Origin: Epiperipatus broadwayi
Taxonomy: Eukaryota; Onychophora; Udeonychophora; Euonychophora; Peripatidae
NCBI GenBank assembly: GCA_028023455.1
Contig: JAQFVV010000507.1
Location: 246,501-310,500 of the forward strand
DNA length: 64,000 nucleotides
Direction: 5' to 3'
This document shows, piece by piece, positions 35,893 through 49,629 of the stretch. The notes below the pieces were generated by a model, which was not told the DNA's origin, did not search any database, and saw only the letters and a list, made by a program, of their open reading frames with translations. Position 1 is the stretch's first letter; each line of letters opens with the position of its first letter. Position numbers and translations under genes: made by a program.

Positions 35893-38173
35893 CTATAAAA
35901 AAAGAATAGGAACAAAAGCAATCAGTTATGCTTTTAAAATATGCATATAATGCTACTGCTTACTTTAACATTATTATAGAATATAAAGTATAACAAATGT
36001 CAATAAAGAACAAATAAAGGAGCAATACTTTTTAACAATTACTAATTGCGTTTAAAATAAAATGTTTTATTAATTGTAAAATACTGTTGATACAATACTA
36101 ACAATTTACAAATATATTGTAAATAATTTTATACTATCTATTTATGTATCTAATATCTTATTAAGTGGCAAAATTTATATTTTAATAATAAGCTATTAAC
36201 AATGCTTAGTTATTATTTTACCTATCTTGATTTAAACTTGTATTCTACAGTAATCATAAAAACTATGATAGAAATAGCAAATGATATATAGATATTTGGA
36301 TAGATATCACAACCATAATTATTAATAATTGACTAACAAAAGCAAAGCTTGTTTTTTTAAAAAAAAAAGAATAAAAAAGACTGAATGCAATGAATATTTT
36401 TTTGTATGTATAAAGAATAAGTTCTTTGCCATATTCCTTATCACAGTTCACATTGCAATAAAAATACCATAACAGAAGATACTGAAGGCACTTTCCATTA
36501 AACTTTTTAAAAGAAAAAAATGCAAACTTTAAATGTAAAGACAAAGTTTTATTTATTTGATTGTAATATGAAATGTGTAGTAATATAATTGTTGACGATT
36601 ATTTTAATCCTAAAACTTTATTTATTATCTCTTATGGTTCATCATCCTGAACTTGATGATGAAGCAATTTTCTATTGCTTCCTGAATTGTACTAAAATAA
36701 TAATTAAAGATATTCTATTATATTTAATTTTCTTAGGTTGGTTTACTGCTGAAGTAAAGTGATAAACATTCTATTTAAAAAAGCTTAATTTAATATTTCT
36801 AGCGCTCAATTTAATATTTCTAGCGCTCCAGCAACACGTGATTTCCAGTGCAACTAATTATTAATCTGCCACGTATCAACAAGTAACATTTTCTAATGTC
36901 ATTTTTTGAAAATGTCAGATCATAAATATTAATGGTGAAGTTTACTATTGTGTTATTTTATTTTCAGTACTTGATCATCTCAGGATTTTGAAAAACCTTG
37001 TTACAATAAGAGGAATAATGTATCACAATGAGTCGCAAGTCAGGAGTGTTTTTTTCCTTCAATCAGAAATTAAATAAAAAAGTTTTTTACTCAACTACTG
37101 AATGAAGTACTTACATAAAGTCACCATCAGTTGTTGAAATAGAAATCTAAATCCTAGTGAATGATATCTGTGTTACAATGATTGACTCAGAATAATCCAC
37201 TAAATGTTTTTTTTAAAAAAATAACAAAAGAATATAGAAAATATAGTAGGCTATTGTTATGTAACAGCGTTTTGTGTTAGATGTTCTGAATAATTAAAAC
37301 TTTAATTTTATCCCACAGTCATATAATTCAGATAACTAATAAACATTTATTAATAAAATCATCATGTAATCTTCAACTAAATTAAAGATAGATATAAAAA
37401 TTGATATTTACTCAGAGCAACATATAAAAAGATATGGTTAAAGATTAGGATGTAGAGCGAATGAAAAAATAAATAGAGTAGATAAAATGAAAAAAAAGAG
37501 AAAAGATAAATAGTATGTTTTTTTTAAAATTGTTTGTAGCAAAACGTTTGAAAGTCTCAATTATAATCTAAAATTATTAAAATGAACATTTGCAACTTTT
37601 ATTACGTTGTTATATATTGTGTACTATCAAACAATATTTCTAATACGTTAATAACTATTTAAATTTCCATTTAACATTTGTTGTATATTAAGTAAAATAT
37701 AATAATTAGAATTACGTTTTTATTCATAATATTTGTAATGAAAAGATTAATAATTATTTTTAAAAAAATAGATTGTTAATAAAGATTAATAATACCTATG
37801 TATGTGCGACATTAATTTCCCGTTCTTTATATATAGTAACATTTTCCTATCTCCACATTTCATAAAAAATTAAAAATATTGTGTATTTAAAATGATAGTG
37901 CCATCTCATGGTTAAAAATCACACTAATATTAAGAGAAAAGTGATATGATTTTAAAAAATTTGAATAACATTAACAATAGAATAACAAATAAATTTAAAT
38001 TTTTAAAAAATATATATAATAATATTTTAGCAACATTTATCTAATCTTCAAATTTTATATTCTCAAGTATTTAATTTATATACACAGAGTTAAATTTTGA
38101 AAGGCTGGCTCTAGGCTAAAATATTATACTTGGGTCTTTGGGTACAGATTTGCAATAACTGTTTTAGATAAAA
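35893..38173. other. A+T-rich non-coding stretch
   Basis: No recognisable gene. It contains a short tandem repeat at 36786-36827 (the 20-mer aatttaatatttctagcgct, twice). A weak acceptor-plus-ORF on the - strand near 36690-36630 ends in a stop after about 20 codons. If the exon at 35.8 kb is real, this interval would be its upstream intron. Confidence 0.5.
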
Positions 38174-38270
38174 GCGTTGGTGGCCTAGTGGTTAGCACAG
38201 CTGTCTTCCAAGCAGCTGGCCCGGGTTCGCTTCCCGGTCAACGCATTTGATATATGAAAAAAAATATATT
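38174..38270 (+). mobile_element. tRNA-Gly(TCC)-like SINE head or tRNA pseudogene
   Basis: Positions 38174-38245 fold as a tRNA: acceptor GCGTTGG/TCAACGC with one G-T pair, anticodon arm GCTGT-CTTCCAA-GCAGC (anticodon TCC), T arm CCGGG/CCCGG, discriminator A. The A box is perfect (TGGCCTAGTGG). The D stem is poor compared with ordinary tRNA-Gly, and the B box has C instead of A at position 58 (GGTTCGCTTCC). It is followed by tttgatatatgaaaaaaaa, like the tails of the units at 19.2 and 49.3 kb. This favours a SINE head or retropseudogene over a working gene, although a functional tRNA-Gly cannot be excluded. Confidence 0.65.
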
Positions 38271-40620
38271 TATAGTAACAACAACACATACTTATGTATA
38301 TTTATAAAATATAAAAATTTAAAAAAATACATTATATACAATACAAATGATGACACAAGCACAACACCATAATAGAAATTTTAAAAAAAAGTAACAGATG
38401 ACACTGTAAAAAAATGAAATCATATTTGCATATGCAAAAAGTTTTTATTAGCATCTATAGATTTTAAAAAATGACAACATTGTAATCAGAAAACGATCCT
38501 TTTCATAAGCAAAGCTAAAGCTAGTAATTTTAAATAATGAAAAAAAAAAAAATCACACAAGAAATATAAACAAATAAAAATAAAAACTAGTTCTCTTTCA
38601 TGCCCAAATAAATTTATATGAAAATAAATTTACTGACAAAATGTTTAAACTTTGATAAGTTGAACTCTTTTTCTTTAATTAGGTGGTCGCAATCAAATCC
38701 TTATTATGTAGGTAGTTCAGCATAGAATTATCAAAATAAAAATGATATAATGATGTCAATCCTTTCAAAACAAATAAATACAAACAAAAATAATGTTTTT
38801 ATCTGTGGAAATTTTAAGAAAATGTGTTATAGATGAAAATGCAATGATAAAATATGACTGATTTTATTACTATATAATTTAATTATTGAAATACTTTAGT
38901 TTTTGTTTAATGTCGAACAACATTTCAACAGATTTGTCATAAAATTGTTTTTTAAAAAATATATTACATGGTATTAATATTTAAAAATTTATTAACAAAA
39001 GAAATACTGCGGTGAAAAATTAAATAGAAAAAATAAATCAATTAGGATATCTATTTTATAAAAAAAAAACAAAAAAACAAAACAAAAAAAAAAAAAAACT
39101 ATGGTTACATTAGAATCAAGGCTATGAATATGTATAGTAAGCTCATAGAAATATGAGTTTACAATAAAATTATAGAGCAATTTATCTTTAAAATTATCTG
39201 GCCAACTAATATATTTGTTAAAAAAAAATGTATCAATTGGTTTTGAAATTTAATGTAACATATATTTAACAAGATATTAAATAAAAATAAATTATTAGTA
39301 TTGCTTATTTATAATATTATTTGCAATCCAATATATGAGAATATGCAATTTTGAAAAAAGTTTTCATTAAATTTGAATTCTCATTCTTACTAGTTTATGA
39401 AATATTTTTTTCTCTTTGCTGTTTTCAAAAGCATAAACTAGCCATACTTAAAATACTTTCTATGATCAATAACTTGCTTATAAATTATATGCAATTATAT
39501 ATATTGGAATCTATCCAATTATATAATCAGAGCAATGGAAAGAAGAAGAAAAATAATCACAAAGTGTAAAATACGTTTTTAGGATAACAGTTATGATAGT
39601 TACTGAAAAGTAAAAAGCTAATAGAAATGTAGTATAGACAGGCAGAGTCAAGTTATAAATAAAATTAAATGTTAAAGGTAAACATTCTTAAATTTGAACC
39701 AAATATATGGCATATACATAGTGCAGAATAAGATATTACCTAACAAATAAAAATACATATGCACTAATGTATTTTATGTGTATGTGTGCTTGCAAAAGAT
39801 AATAATAGTTATATTTAGAGTCTTGCACAAAATTTATTAATAAGAAATATAAAAGTGAATAAAATTTTATTTATTTATTTCCCTAGTAATACATAATTTT
39901 AATATAATAATAAACAAGATATTTAAAATTAATATTATAGTATAAAATATTACATTTACTTTTATTTTAAAGTTTTAATATTATTATCAGACACAGGTTT
40001 TAAATTCTATTGTTAACTTCAGTTGCATATCTAGTGATCTAAAAACAAAAAAAAAATTTTTCTAAAGGATTATTATATTATAGAGCATAATGCGTATGGA
40101 TTTTAAAATATAGGATTTAATGTAAATTTAATTAAGATTGTATATATTTCTTGTTTAATAAATAATAACTCACTGAAATTACTTGAAGGAATGCAATGCT
40201 TTTAAAAACCTTTACTTGCTTCTATAATATGCCAGTCAAAAAATTAAGTTATCATTGCTGAATAAATAAACAGAAATGTATCATGGAGGTAAACATAAAT
40301 ATCTCACTTCTACAGTAATTAAATGTAAAATAGTAATAATTAAATTAAATGAATAAAGTTTTAAATGAATGCTTAAATGCATCTAACTCTCATCAGTTAT
40401 GGTAGCCTAAATCTTTTATATTTTAAATTACTGAATATAAAATTCAATTTAAATACCAGGATGCCTTCAATATTTTATGGTAGTTATTTATAAACCAACC
40501 AATGGAATAGTTATCTTCAAAATTATGCATCATATTTAGCTACATTTCTTCAAATATACTGATACTAACAGAATAGTTTAACAAAACAATTTTCATAGAT
40601 AATAAGATGGATAATTTTCA
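38271..40620. other. A+T-rich non-coding stretch
   Basis: No gene. It has long A runs (for example 39060-39100) and no element that could be named. Confidence 0.6.
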
Positions 40621-40672
40621 TACATCATCATCATCATCATCATCATCATAATAATAATAATAATAATAATAA

Positions 40673-40704
<32 letters not shown>

Positions 40705-40705
40705 A
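40621..40705. repeat. Compound triplet microsatellite (CAT)n(AAT)n(AGT)n
   Basis: About 8-9 units of CAT/ATC are followed by about 9 units of AAT and then about 10 units of AGT, in one uninterrupted triplet phase. Each block differs from its neighbour by one base per unit, so they may have arisen by stepwise point change and expansion. Confidence 0.95.
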
Positions 40706-41857
40706 TGGTAGATAATAATAAATAATTTTCACAAATAATCAGCAAAGATTTGAAATGGCTTTTTATTTACAATAAATAATGTTTAATTACTTAGCATTAA
40801 TTTTACAGTTAAGATATAAACTATGCTATATCAATATACATGATTTCAATTATATGATATCCAAAAAAATGTAAACAAATAAACAAAAATGTAAATATAC
40901 AAACAAAAAAAACATTAAAATTCATAATTTAATACATTTTAGGATAAGTGAGCAGTCTTTTTTTTTTCATCTGTGAGTTTAAAAAAGAAAATTAACATTT
41001 GTCAATAAATTTTACATAAATACTTCACAGAACAATTATAGAACTTTACATATAACAATCATATCTGAATACATTACTAAGACAAATTACAAGCAGATTC
41101 TACTAACACATTTGGACATGAGCATTTTATGAAGTATTTATATTCCTAAATGTTACATATGTAATTGGTGGTAAAAATCATTTACATGTGATTAAAATTA
41201 TTAGTATATGAATTTTATAATATGGCAGTAACCTTTTTTCTGTCTCTAAATGCCATCACATTTATTAATAAAATTTTATCAGTTTATGTTGAAAGCACAC
41301 ACATTTTATTCTTCCTTCTTATTCTTTCCAAATTTGATGTGGAGTATTTTGCATAATAAAATGTTTTCTAAGAATAATACTAAAAGCTTTATAAAATCTA
41401 AGAACATATTTGAAGTTCATACTGACTTAAAAATATGAAAACAATTAAAAAAAACATAGTTTCTTATTAACATGCTTACTATTATGTTTCTATAAAAAAA
41501 TAAAGTTATTAAAAAAATTATCACCTATAGCATATTTAATTGCAATGAGAGTCAGACATTTTACCATTCATTTTATTAAAAAATAAAAATACTGTACAGT
41601 AAATTAATTTCTTTTTAGTTTTTCAATGAATGAATGAATAAACATATACTCAGTAAAATATATATAAATGTGTACCCTCAATTTATTATTAATAACTATA
41701 TTATTATTATTTAAAATTTTTGTTTATACTATAATCTTAATTTATATATGCATATAATATACATATAAAAACATCTCTGTTATATATACATACATATATT
41801 ACAATTATCCAGAAAAGAGAAAAAAATCATTGATTTTGATTTATATATACATACGTA

Positions 41858-41935
41858 GGAGGTTGCCTTGACAGCAATTGAAATTTTTGATTGTTATTGA
41901 TATTAGGATTGTCTAAGTGTTGACTGATTTCAGTG
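41858..41935 (+). repeat. Dispersed short repeat, copy 1
   Basis: This block begins aggttgccttgaca and runs through ttgattgttattgatatt to taagtgttgactg. A second copy in the same orientation is at 45739-45810, with roughly 85% identity by eye. The family is unknown; it may be the end of a non-autonomous element. Confidence 0.7.
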
Positions 41936-43649
41936 ATTATATATATATATATGTGCATGTTATAAAATGGGATACAGTTGCAATTCAATAAATATATATT
42001 CTATTTTAAGCAAAGCTTATCAACAAAATTTGAGCTATTATATATAATATATAATGCACATGAGGGCTTAAAATAAGTATTCACTTCTTTTAAATTTTTA
42101 TTTAACCCAAATAACCAATCATCCTAAAGTATATTTAATGTTTATATTTTTATTTACATGAAATATTATTTATGTTGATTTATGTTCATGGTTATAGATA
42201 TAAATTTATTGTCATGCATTTTTTTTAATGGGATCAGCATCACTTTATGTAAGCATTTTAAAGCCTTATCATTTTTTTAAGTATTTTGATTCAACTGTAT
42301 ATACTTCATATAATTCAGTGACTACTTTAATTATCAAGTCTATAATATTATTCATTCATAATAAATGACAAATAGGTCTCATGTGCTGATTTCTCTCTTT
42401 TTCAGAATATAAGGATTATATTTACTTTTAATATTATATAGTTTTCTTAAATAAATTTACCTTTAATATGGACTTTGTTGGTACTTCATTATCTCCCATG
42501 CCTTAATCATATGTATTTTTTGAAGATATATGAATAAAGTTTACCTAGATGGAATTTCTCTCTAATTGTCAACTAAAAAAAAAAAATTCTTCATCATTAT
42601 GTTATCTCAGGTTTATATTCACCCTGGGTATATATCTAACAGATAACATCATTCTATTATTTTATATCTCATTTAATTATTTAATACTTCATTATACCAA
42701 TTTTTACAGTAAGACTTTCATTTCTTTATTAAATTGACTATTTATTACTAAGGAATTTATATCAACTGTTCTAAATATTTAATCACATGAGAGTCAAATG
42801 TGGGTTATCTCACATACGTACATAGTTATATTTTAAATTATAGTAATTTGCATACTCTAATTTTAAATAAATAATCCATTTTACAGTAGTTACATTTAAT
42901 AAGCTTCCATTGACTATTTTGATTTTTTTATTTAATTAAATCAGCAATTTTAATACAATTTTAATGTATATTTCTAAAAGTAGGTCACAATTTTTTATTT
43001 ATATGATAGTTAATTATTATTATTTTTAATGATTTATAGTTGATTTAAATTCATACCCACTATTATTCAGTATATTTAGTGTTGAATAATACTGCAATTT
43101 TTCTTTTAATATTTATAATGTTAGATGACAAATAAAATCATATTTACATACTTTTCTAATATTTATTCTACAGCTTAAAAATATAATTATGAATGAAATA
43201 TTTATATTATATGTATCAGTGTCTAGCAACAATATATAACGACCATACAAAAATTTCTTTAATATGCAAACATGATATAATTCTAAATAGCAAATGTTAA
43301 ATCGAAATAATAGTTTAATTTATTTCAAATCTGCTCATAATAAGGGCATATTTTATTTTGGGTTGAACACTAGGTAAATTATTGCATATTGTTAATCAGA
43401 TAAAAGAAATTTAAAAACTTCTATGGTTGTACATATACATTTAAATATACTTAATTTTTTTTATGTAGTTATTTGTCAAATGATAATGAGGTAATAATTT
43501 TGGAAAGAAGAATATTTGATACAAGATAATCAGTAATATTTTAGATATTATGTAATTATTTTATTATGTTCTATAAATTTTATTTTAGTATTGATATTTT
43601 TTACAGTAGGGTCTTTATCTCAAGATTTGATAACCTGATGGATGCAGGG

Positions 43650-43892
43650 AATCAGGTAAATTGTAGAATAATATCCTAGGTCATATCATGATAACTATAA
43701 TCTTGAGAAATTCACGTGTTTTGTATTTAAATGAAGAATTATTAACAGCACAAATATGGGTACGTGGTTAATCAGGTAAATTGTAGAATAATATCCTAGG
43801 TCATATTATGATAGCTGTATAATCTTGAGAAATTCATGTGTTTTGTATTTAAATGAAGAATTATTAACAGCACAAATATGGGTACATGGTTA
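43650..43892. repeat. Tandem duplication, ~120-bp period
   Basis: The block from aatcaggtaaattgtagaat to gggtacgtggtta (43650-43769) is repeated at 43770-43892 with only a few substitutions and a 2-3 base indel. It is recent by comparison with most duplications in this window. Confidence 0.92.
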
Positions 43893-45738
43893 ATTGCTTG
43901 ACCTAAAGCATCATACTGGGGCACTTTCTTTAAATGAATCTGGTAATTTTGGAAAATCAGGTATTCTCATGGTGCTATAACATTACTTAATGATAGATTT
44001 GATTAAATAAATTCTTTTCTGGACATTACAATATATATTTACACAAATATAAATATTATTAAAAAGTTTTAACTATAGACTGTATTTCTATGATTTACAA
44101 TAAAAAATATTTAAAGCAATTACAATATTGTTATAGGTCTATGACATATGATTATATAATTGTATAAAATTATCATCATTATTATCATCAGTTAACTGCC
44201 AAAAGAAATCCTCTACCAAAATAGACCACATTGGCCATGCAATCCCTTGTAGTATCTAGCATTGCATGGACATGCATTAAGACAAATCCCTCTCCCCCTC
44301 CAAAAAAATTGCACGCCCAATATGTTGAACAATTGTTCTCACTCACTGTGTAGATCTTATGTGAATCATAAAAAATGAATTGATATGTTCTATTAATTCA
44401 AAGATCTTAGTTATTAAAACATTTTTTTCCAGATTGTATATGAAACTTTTTTTTTGCTAAAAGCAAACAAAATTGTCTTCCATGTAATGGTTTTTATAAT
44501 GAAGAATGATCATTCTGTAATATAAGAAAATATTCATACTTATTATGAATTCTCTTAATTTATATTTAAGTTTTTTTTTGTCCAATTAGCAGAGATGTTT
44601 GCAATCAAACATTTGCTATTTGCTAATTGATCTATCACAAATGGATCTAATCACAATGATTTAGGTATCTCTTATAAAACAGATAGACTGTATACTTAAA
44701 CAGTAATGGTAGATCTCTTTTGATAGAAATTAGAGACAGGTTACTTGGCAAAAAATAATAATTCTCAATGCCAAATTGACAAATACATCAGAAATAGCAG
44801 ATTTTTATTAGACAAGCAGTGGATGACAATTAATAAAAGTTTTCATATGAGAACAACTTCCTTTTATACAATTGTGACATCATTTTGCAATCAAATAAAT
44901 ATCAACTATTAGTAATTGTAATATAATACCATTTCCTGATTATGTTAATTCACCAAATGTGAAACAATAAAATATTTTAAAAAAGTTAAAAACATTATTA
45001 TCTAATTCTATTAGGAGAAAATTCATTTAAAATACCAATAAACAATTAAGCATTTAATAGTTGTTAAAAACCATTTGATAATGTATAAATGGAGATAAGA
45101 AATAGAAAATAATTAATGATTTTGTTTTCTGATTATTGCGAGAGTAAAGTGGTCAGATCTCAAGTTCAAAATCATTGATTGTGACACGATTTGAATCACT
45201 AAAAAATAAACCATTCACATTTTTAAATCTTATTAAGACTAAGATTATTTAAGCCCAATAATGGCATATTAAATTTTTTTTCATAAAATATTTTAAGTAG
45301 TACTTCTTATAATAACATTTAATAAAGCAATTTATTGTATTGCAATGAAATGTATAAGTTAACTTTTCACCAAAATAAATTTAGTATATGATATATATTA
45401 GCACTCTGTACTAATAAAAGTGAGAAAATTTTGAAAATGTTCATTTCACTAGAGTAGAAAATATAATATAAAATTATTTAGCCTTGAAGATTATTACACT
45501 TATTATTTAAGTAATACTTTGGGTGCAATTTGAACTTCATAATTCTAGTTTATAATGTTATAATTGACTATTTATTAGTCTACATTCAGAATATGTTATA
45601 TTTACCTGTTTAAAGATATTTATGTAAACTTCTTTGTATCAATAATTTCAATCTCTGTGGTCAAGTTGCAATATTTAGTGTCTATATAAGTATATTAGAT
45701 CATTAATAAAGGTGGGATTCCACTTTTATTGTTAAAAG

Positions 45739-45810
45739 GAGGTTGCCTTGACAACAGTTTGAAATTCTTGATTGTTATTGATATTGGGAGTATCTAAGAG
45801 TTGACTGTTT
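45739..45810 (+). repeat. Dispersed short repeat, copy 2
   Basis: Same family and orientation as 41858-41935 (aggttgccttgaca ... gagttgactg). No flanking duplications were identified. Confidence 0.7.
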
Positions 45811-48738
45811 TTAAATGAAAATTATACAGTAATCATTGATGTTATAAATTAATTCCTCTTTTGAACTTTTATATTATTTTAAGTTTTGATATATTTTAAT
45901 ATTTAACTTTTTTTATAAGCCATTTTTATTGTTCACCATAATGAAAATGGTTTTAATATTCTTCAGACTGCAATTTGAAAATAAATTCACATTATCTGTA
46001 TAAGCTAGTTTTTTTTCTTTTTAATTTAAAATAAATAAATTTAACTAAAAATTCTAGACAAATCCAGATATTCATATAATTGAATAAAAGTTTAAAATTA
46101 TCAAACATTCAGATATACAAATTATGATAATGATTTTTGGTATGATTTTGCATAATTGAAGAATTTATCATATTCCTTTTATGTGTAATTAATAATAAGT
46201 TTTCTAGATATATCTACATCATTTTATTATTTTCTTTATTTAGTTATAATTGTTCCATCATGCAATGGTTATTTTATAATTTAATATTAAAATATATTTC
46301 AGAAATCATTAACATTATTGCTAAAAAATATTTCCAGAAGATTATCTAATTTATCTTTTTAATATTTTATATTTCTTATTTAATTTTGCATCCAATAAAA
46401 CATGTAATCATTATTGGATATCATCTAATAAGGATAATCAAATGTTATTCTTTGTAGTTTATCTTCAAGCATAATAATCTACAAAGATTGTAATTGACTG
46501 TAAAATTCTTATGGCATAATGATTAGTAAATCCACTCCATACCCATGACCTGAGATTCTCATTTTGAGATCAATAACAATCTTATGTTTTTTCATTTTGG
46601 TAGGCAATTTTTGACCAACTAAGATAGCTCTACTCAGCAATGACCAGTAGTTGACTATCTAACTATTTTAGGAAGATATGAGTTTAACATGTAAATGACC
46701 ATACACTACATGTTAAAAACAACAACAAAAAAATTGTTATATGAGATTGTCTTCAGCAGTGATAAAGAGGTATCATAATTCTAAGGAGGAAGAAGCTTAT
46801 GGTTATCCTTATCTTTAATTTTTTGTTAAAGGAAGATGAGGATTAGTGATATTTGAAAGCTAATCAGTCATTGATAATAATTTAAAAATTGTTAATTACT
46901 GATGCCCTGGAAATTTAGCACTAAGTTAAAGTGGCAATCCAAAAACCAAAAGCTTTTGAATCAATTTTCAACTAAGCAAAGTAAAAACAACAAGAACAAT
47001 AGAGATCACCATTTGGTCAACTGAATGAGAAGTTATGAATGTCATCATGTGACATCCTGAATAAATGATCATATAAGTATATAATGGATGGAATGGATGA
47101 AAATTAGCAAGGGAAAAATAAAAAATAAAAACCCAAGAAAGATTAAATGAAAGAAATTAAAAGGGCTACAAACTAAATAAACGTATAAAAAATCCAATGG
47201 AATGGCATATAATTTTTTATAAGTTGGATAACTTGGGAAGTTTGAAAGTCTGAGTTTAAGAACCTTATAATTAAATTTTATTAAGTAATTGAAATTTTAA
47301 GTCAGTATAAAAAAATTGTTTATTCACACATAGTTTCATTAATTCTTGTATATATAAATAATTCTTTTTCAGAATGCAAATTTGGCATTACCACAGCAAA
47401 CGATATAGTATAATTAGTTCCATAAGTAACAATATAGCAGTTTTTACTTCTTTCTAATTTAATATGGATTATATATATATTGTGATCTTTTTTTAATCTT
47501 TTAAAATATTTAAATTAATTAAAAAATCTAAACTGCAATGAGAATTGAACAAAATATACATTGTCAATTTATAAAATAATTTAAAATTTCACTTAGCAAA
47601 TTTAATCCCTTTTAAGTGATGAAATATTAAATTGTCATTAATGCAAATATCATGTAAATGATAATCTCTTATGTCATTCTCAGCTCGTGGAGTTCATCAT
47701 AACCTTTTGAAATGGTGATGTCGATTATGCGAAATTTATTTGAAAAATTAATAATTAAAGCAGATTTAACAAATAATATTCTACTATAAAAATTGTTACT
47801 TTCCTTAATATCTTTCTCAATATTAGTATTTTTAAATATATTTTTAGATAGTCAGATAGTTTATTTTCAATTAATAGAATAAAGCTAATGCAAAACCAAA
47901 TATCTTTTTATTGATTTTTAAAGTCATGTTTATATGTTACTGTTTGAATGATTCGATTCGCTACCATCTAATAATTTTACAGTAGATTTCTTTTTCATTT
48001 TAGACAGAAAAAAAAATGCAATTTATATTTTATCAATGTTTTGAGAAACAATTTGTGATAAAAACTTCTTTATATTCAAAATTATTGATTAAATACAATG
48101 CTTATAAAAATTATCATTTAGATATCTTTACTATTCTTTTCCTCCTCACCGACCTGTGTAACATTTTAATTTTGTAAGCTTGTTTATTAAAACAAAGAAA
48201 AAACCCTGGAGAAAAAAAAGAGTGAGAGAGAGAGGAGAGAGAGCGAAAAAAAAAAAAAAAGAGAGAATTAAAAAAAATGTAGAAAACCATACTTCTTCTC
48301 TCAATGCAATATTATGATAAATCTACAAATTTAATAAAGTTTTGAATTTAAATTGTTATAATGTTTTTATGCTTTCTTTATTTCTAATATTTGTTAAACA
48401 AATCACTTACTCAATATAATAATAAAATATAGCAAAAATTTGAGAGCTGAGAATTTATTAAGATTATTATTATTGTTATATTTAATCACTTACACAGAAG
48501 GATTTAAATAAGGGTTCTGTTGTTTTTCATTCTTGTAGACAAACAACAAAAATATGTTAGAATTAATCTTTTATTATTGTCACATTAAAGACAAGGCAAG
48601 TACAGAATTAATTTTCATAAATTAAAAACAGTTTAATTATTTTCATTTGTTTGTGTTTTACATCAGCAATTTAAATTACAGAGGAATGTAAAAATCAACA
48701 ATTAAGAAAATTTTACTTTCTATTCAGAATCGCTATAT

Positions 48739-48843
48739 TTATGCAAAAACATGACAATTGTTATGAGGATCAAAAGGATTGCCAACAGAGAAATCTGTTG
48801 AAGCTTGGAAATCACAAGGATTTGATACAGAATTGTTTATCAT
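48739..48843 (-). CDS. Candidate small ORF or terminal exon (34 aa), unidentified
   Basis: A - strand ATG at 48843-48841 opens a 34-codon frame to TAA at 48741-48739, starting MINNSVSNPCDFQ and ending NPFDPHNNCHVFA. Codon usage is mixed and the G+C content is well above the surrounding DNA. It has two Cys and no low-complexity runs, unlike most short ORFs here. The codon before the ATG frame is a stop, so it would be either a short independent ORF or the end of an exon entered through an internal acceptor. No signal peptide or family motif is visible. It may be chance. Confidence 0.2.
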   Translation of the reverse strand: MINNSVSNPCDFQASTDFSVGNPFDPHNNCHVFA

Positions 48844-49213
48844 TATTTATTCTAAAATTTATCAATAAGAAATTAATAACGAATATTTTGAAATCACAAA
48901 GTAAATAACGCACATACAAAGAAAAAAAAATCCATATATAAATGCTAAATCTAAAAACTAATCTAAAATGCAAATATCATTGGTCAACTTTGCAAAAGAA
49001 AATTGAATTTTAATTATTGAAGACAACAAACAATAGCAAATTAAATAATAATAAACAAAGAAATTAAATCTTTTTAAAATGAAAACAGCCAGCCATCTTA
49101 CTTCAAGAGATATTCAAACTAATAATATTCAACTTTAAAAGAAAATTATTTTTAAGTTTGAATTCCTAGAGTAGTATTTGTTTAAACATGAAATAATAAT
49201 AGTAATAAGTGCA

Positions 49214-49321
49214 AGCGTTGTTAACCGAGAGGTCATCGCAGCCGCCTTTCAAGCAAGTAGTTGGTTGCAGACAGTTGTGGGTTCGCGTCCTGGCCGATGC
49301 TATGACATATGAAAAAAAAAA
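49214..49321 (+). mobile_element. tRNA-derived SINE-like unit
   Basis: The head spans 49214-49301, with an acceptor-like end pair AGCGTTG / CCGATGCT, an A-box region TTAACCGAGAGG and a B-box region GGTTCGCGTCC (again C in place of the consensus A). An expanded region lies between them. It is followed by atgacatatg and a run of ten A residues. It is the + strand sibling of 19145-19258 and ends like 38246-38270. Confidence 0.7.
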
Positions 49322-49629
49322 GTGCAAGTATCATATATTTTTATAAAAATTATCATCATTGTTTATCTGATAAAAGCCAATTTTATATATCAATTTAGAC
49401 CATTTTTTCAAAGCATTCTGATCACTTATATTCTGGTTTTAAAAAGTCATTGTGATTATCATTTTTTAATTCTATTTCCCTTCTTCTTACCACCCACAAT
49501 CTCTTATATAATCTTTTATATATATGTATTACTCCAGTTCTTTTTTACATTTTAATTTTATCATTATTTTATTTTTCCAATAATTTTTTTCAACATCTCT
49601 ATGATTTTAGCATTGTCCTTCCAAAGTTT

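Larger units (their letters stand above)
40706..49213. other. A+T-rich non-coding stretch with small repeats
   Basis: No gene or recognisable transposon apart from the repeats listed separately. The interval 46500-47170 is less A+T-rich and might be an eroded element (a tRNA-like ggcataatgattagt occurs at 46515), but it could not be assigned. A GA-rich simple tract lies at about 48219-48265. Confidence 0.5.

Noticed and set aside
36630-36700. Acceptor-like ttattattttag followed by about 20 open codons on the - strand, then AATAAA
   Set aside because: Too short, the frame is ambiguous and the stop prevents it from joining the 35.8-kb exon downstream.
38174-38245. Functional tRNA-Gly(TCC) gene
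   Set aside because: It is kept as a SINE head or pseudogene because of the weak D stem, the C at position 58 and the SINE-like tail. A functional role is possible but not favoured.
46500-46760. Possible tRNA-derived SINE relic (ggcataatgattagt)
   Set aside because: Only an A-box-like word fits. No B box or paired stems could be confirmed.
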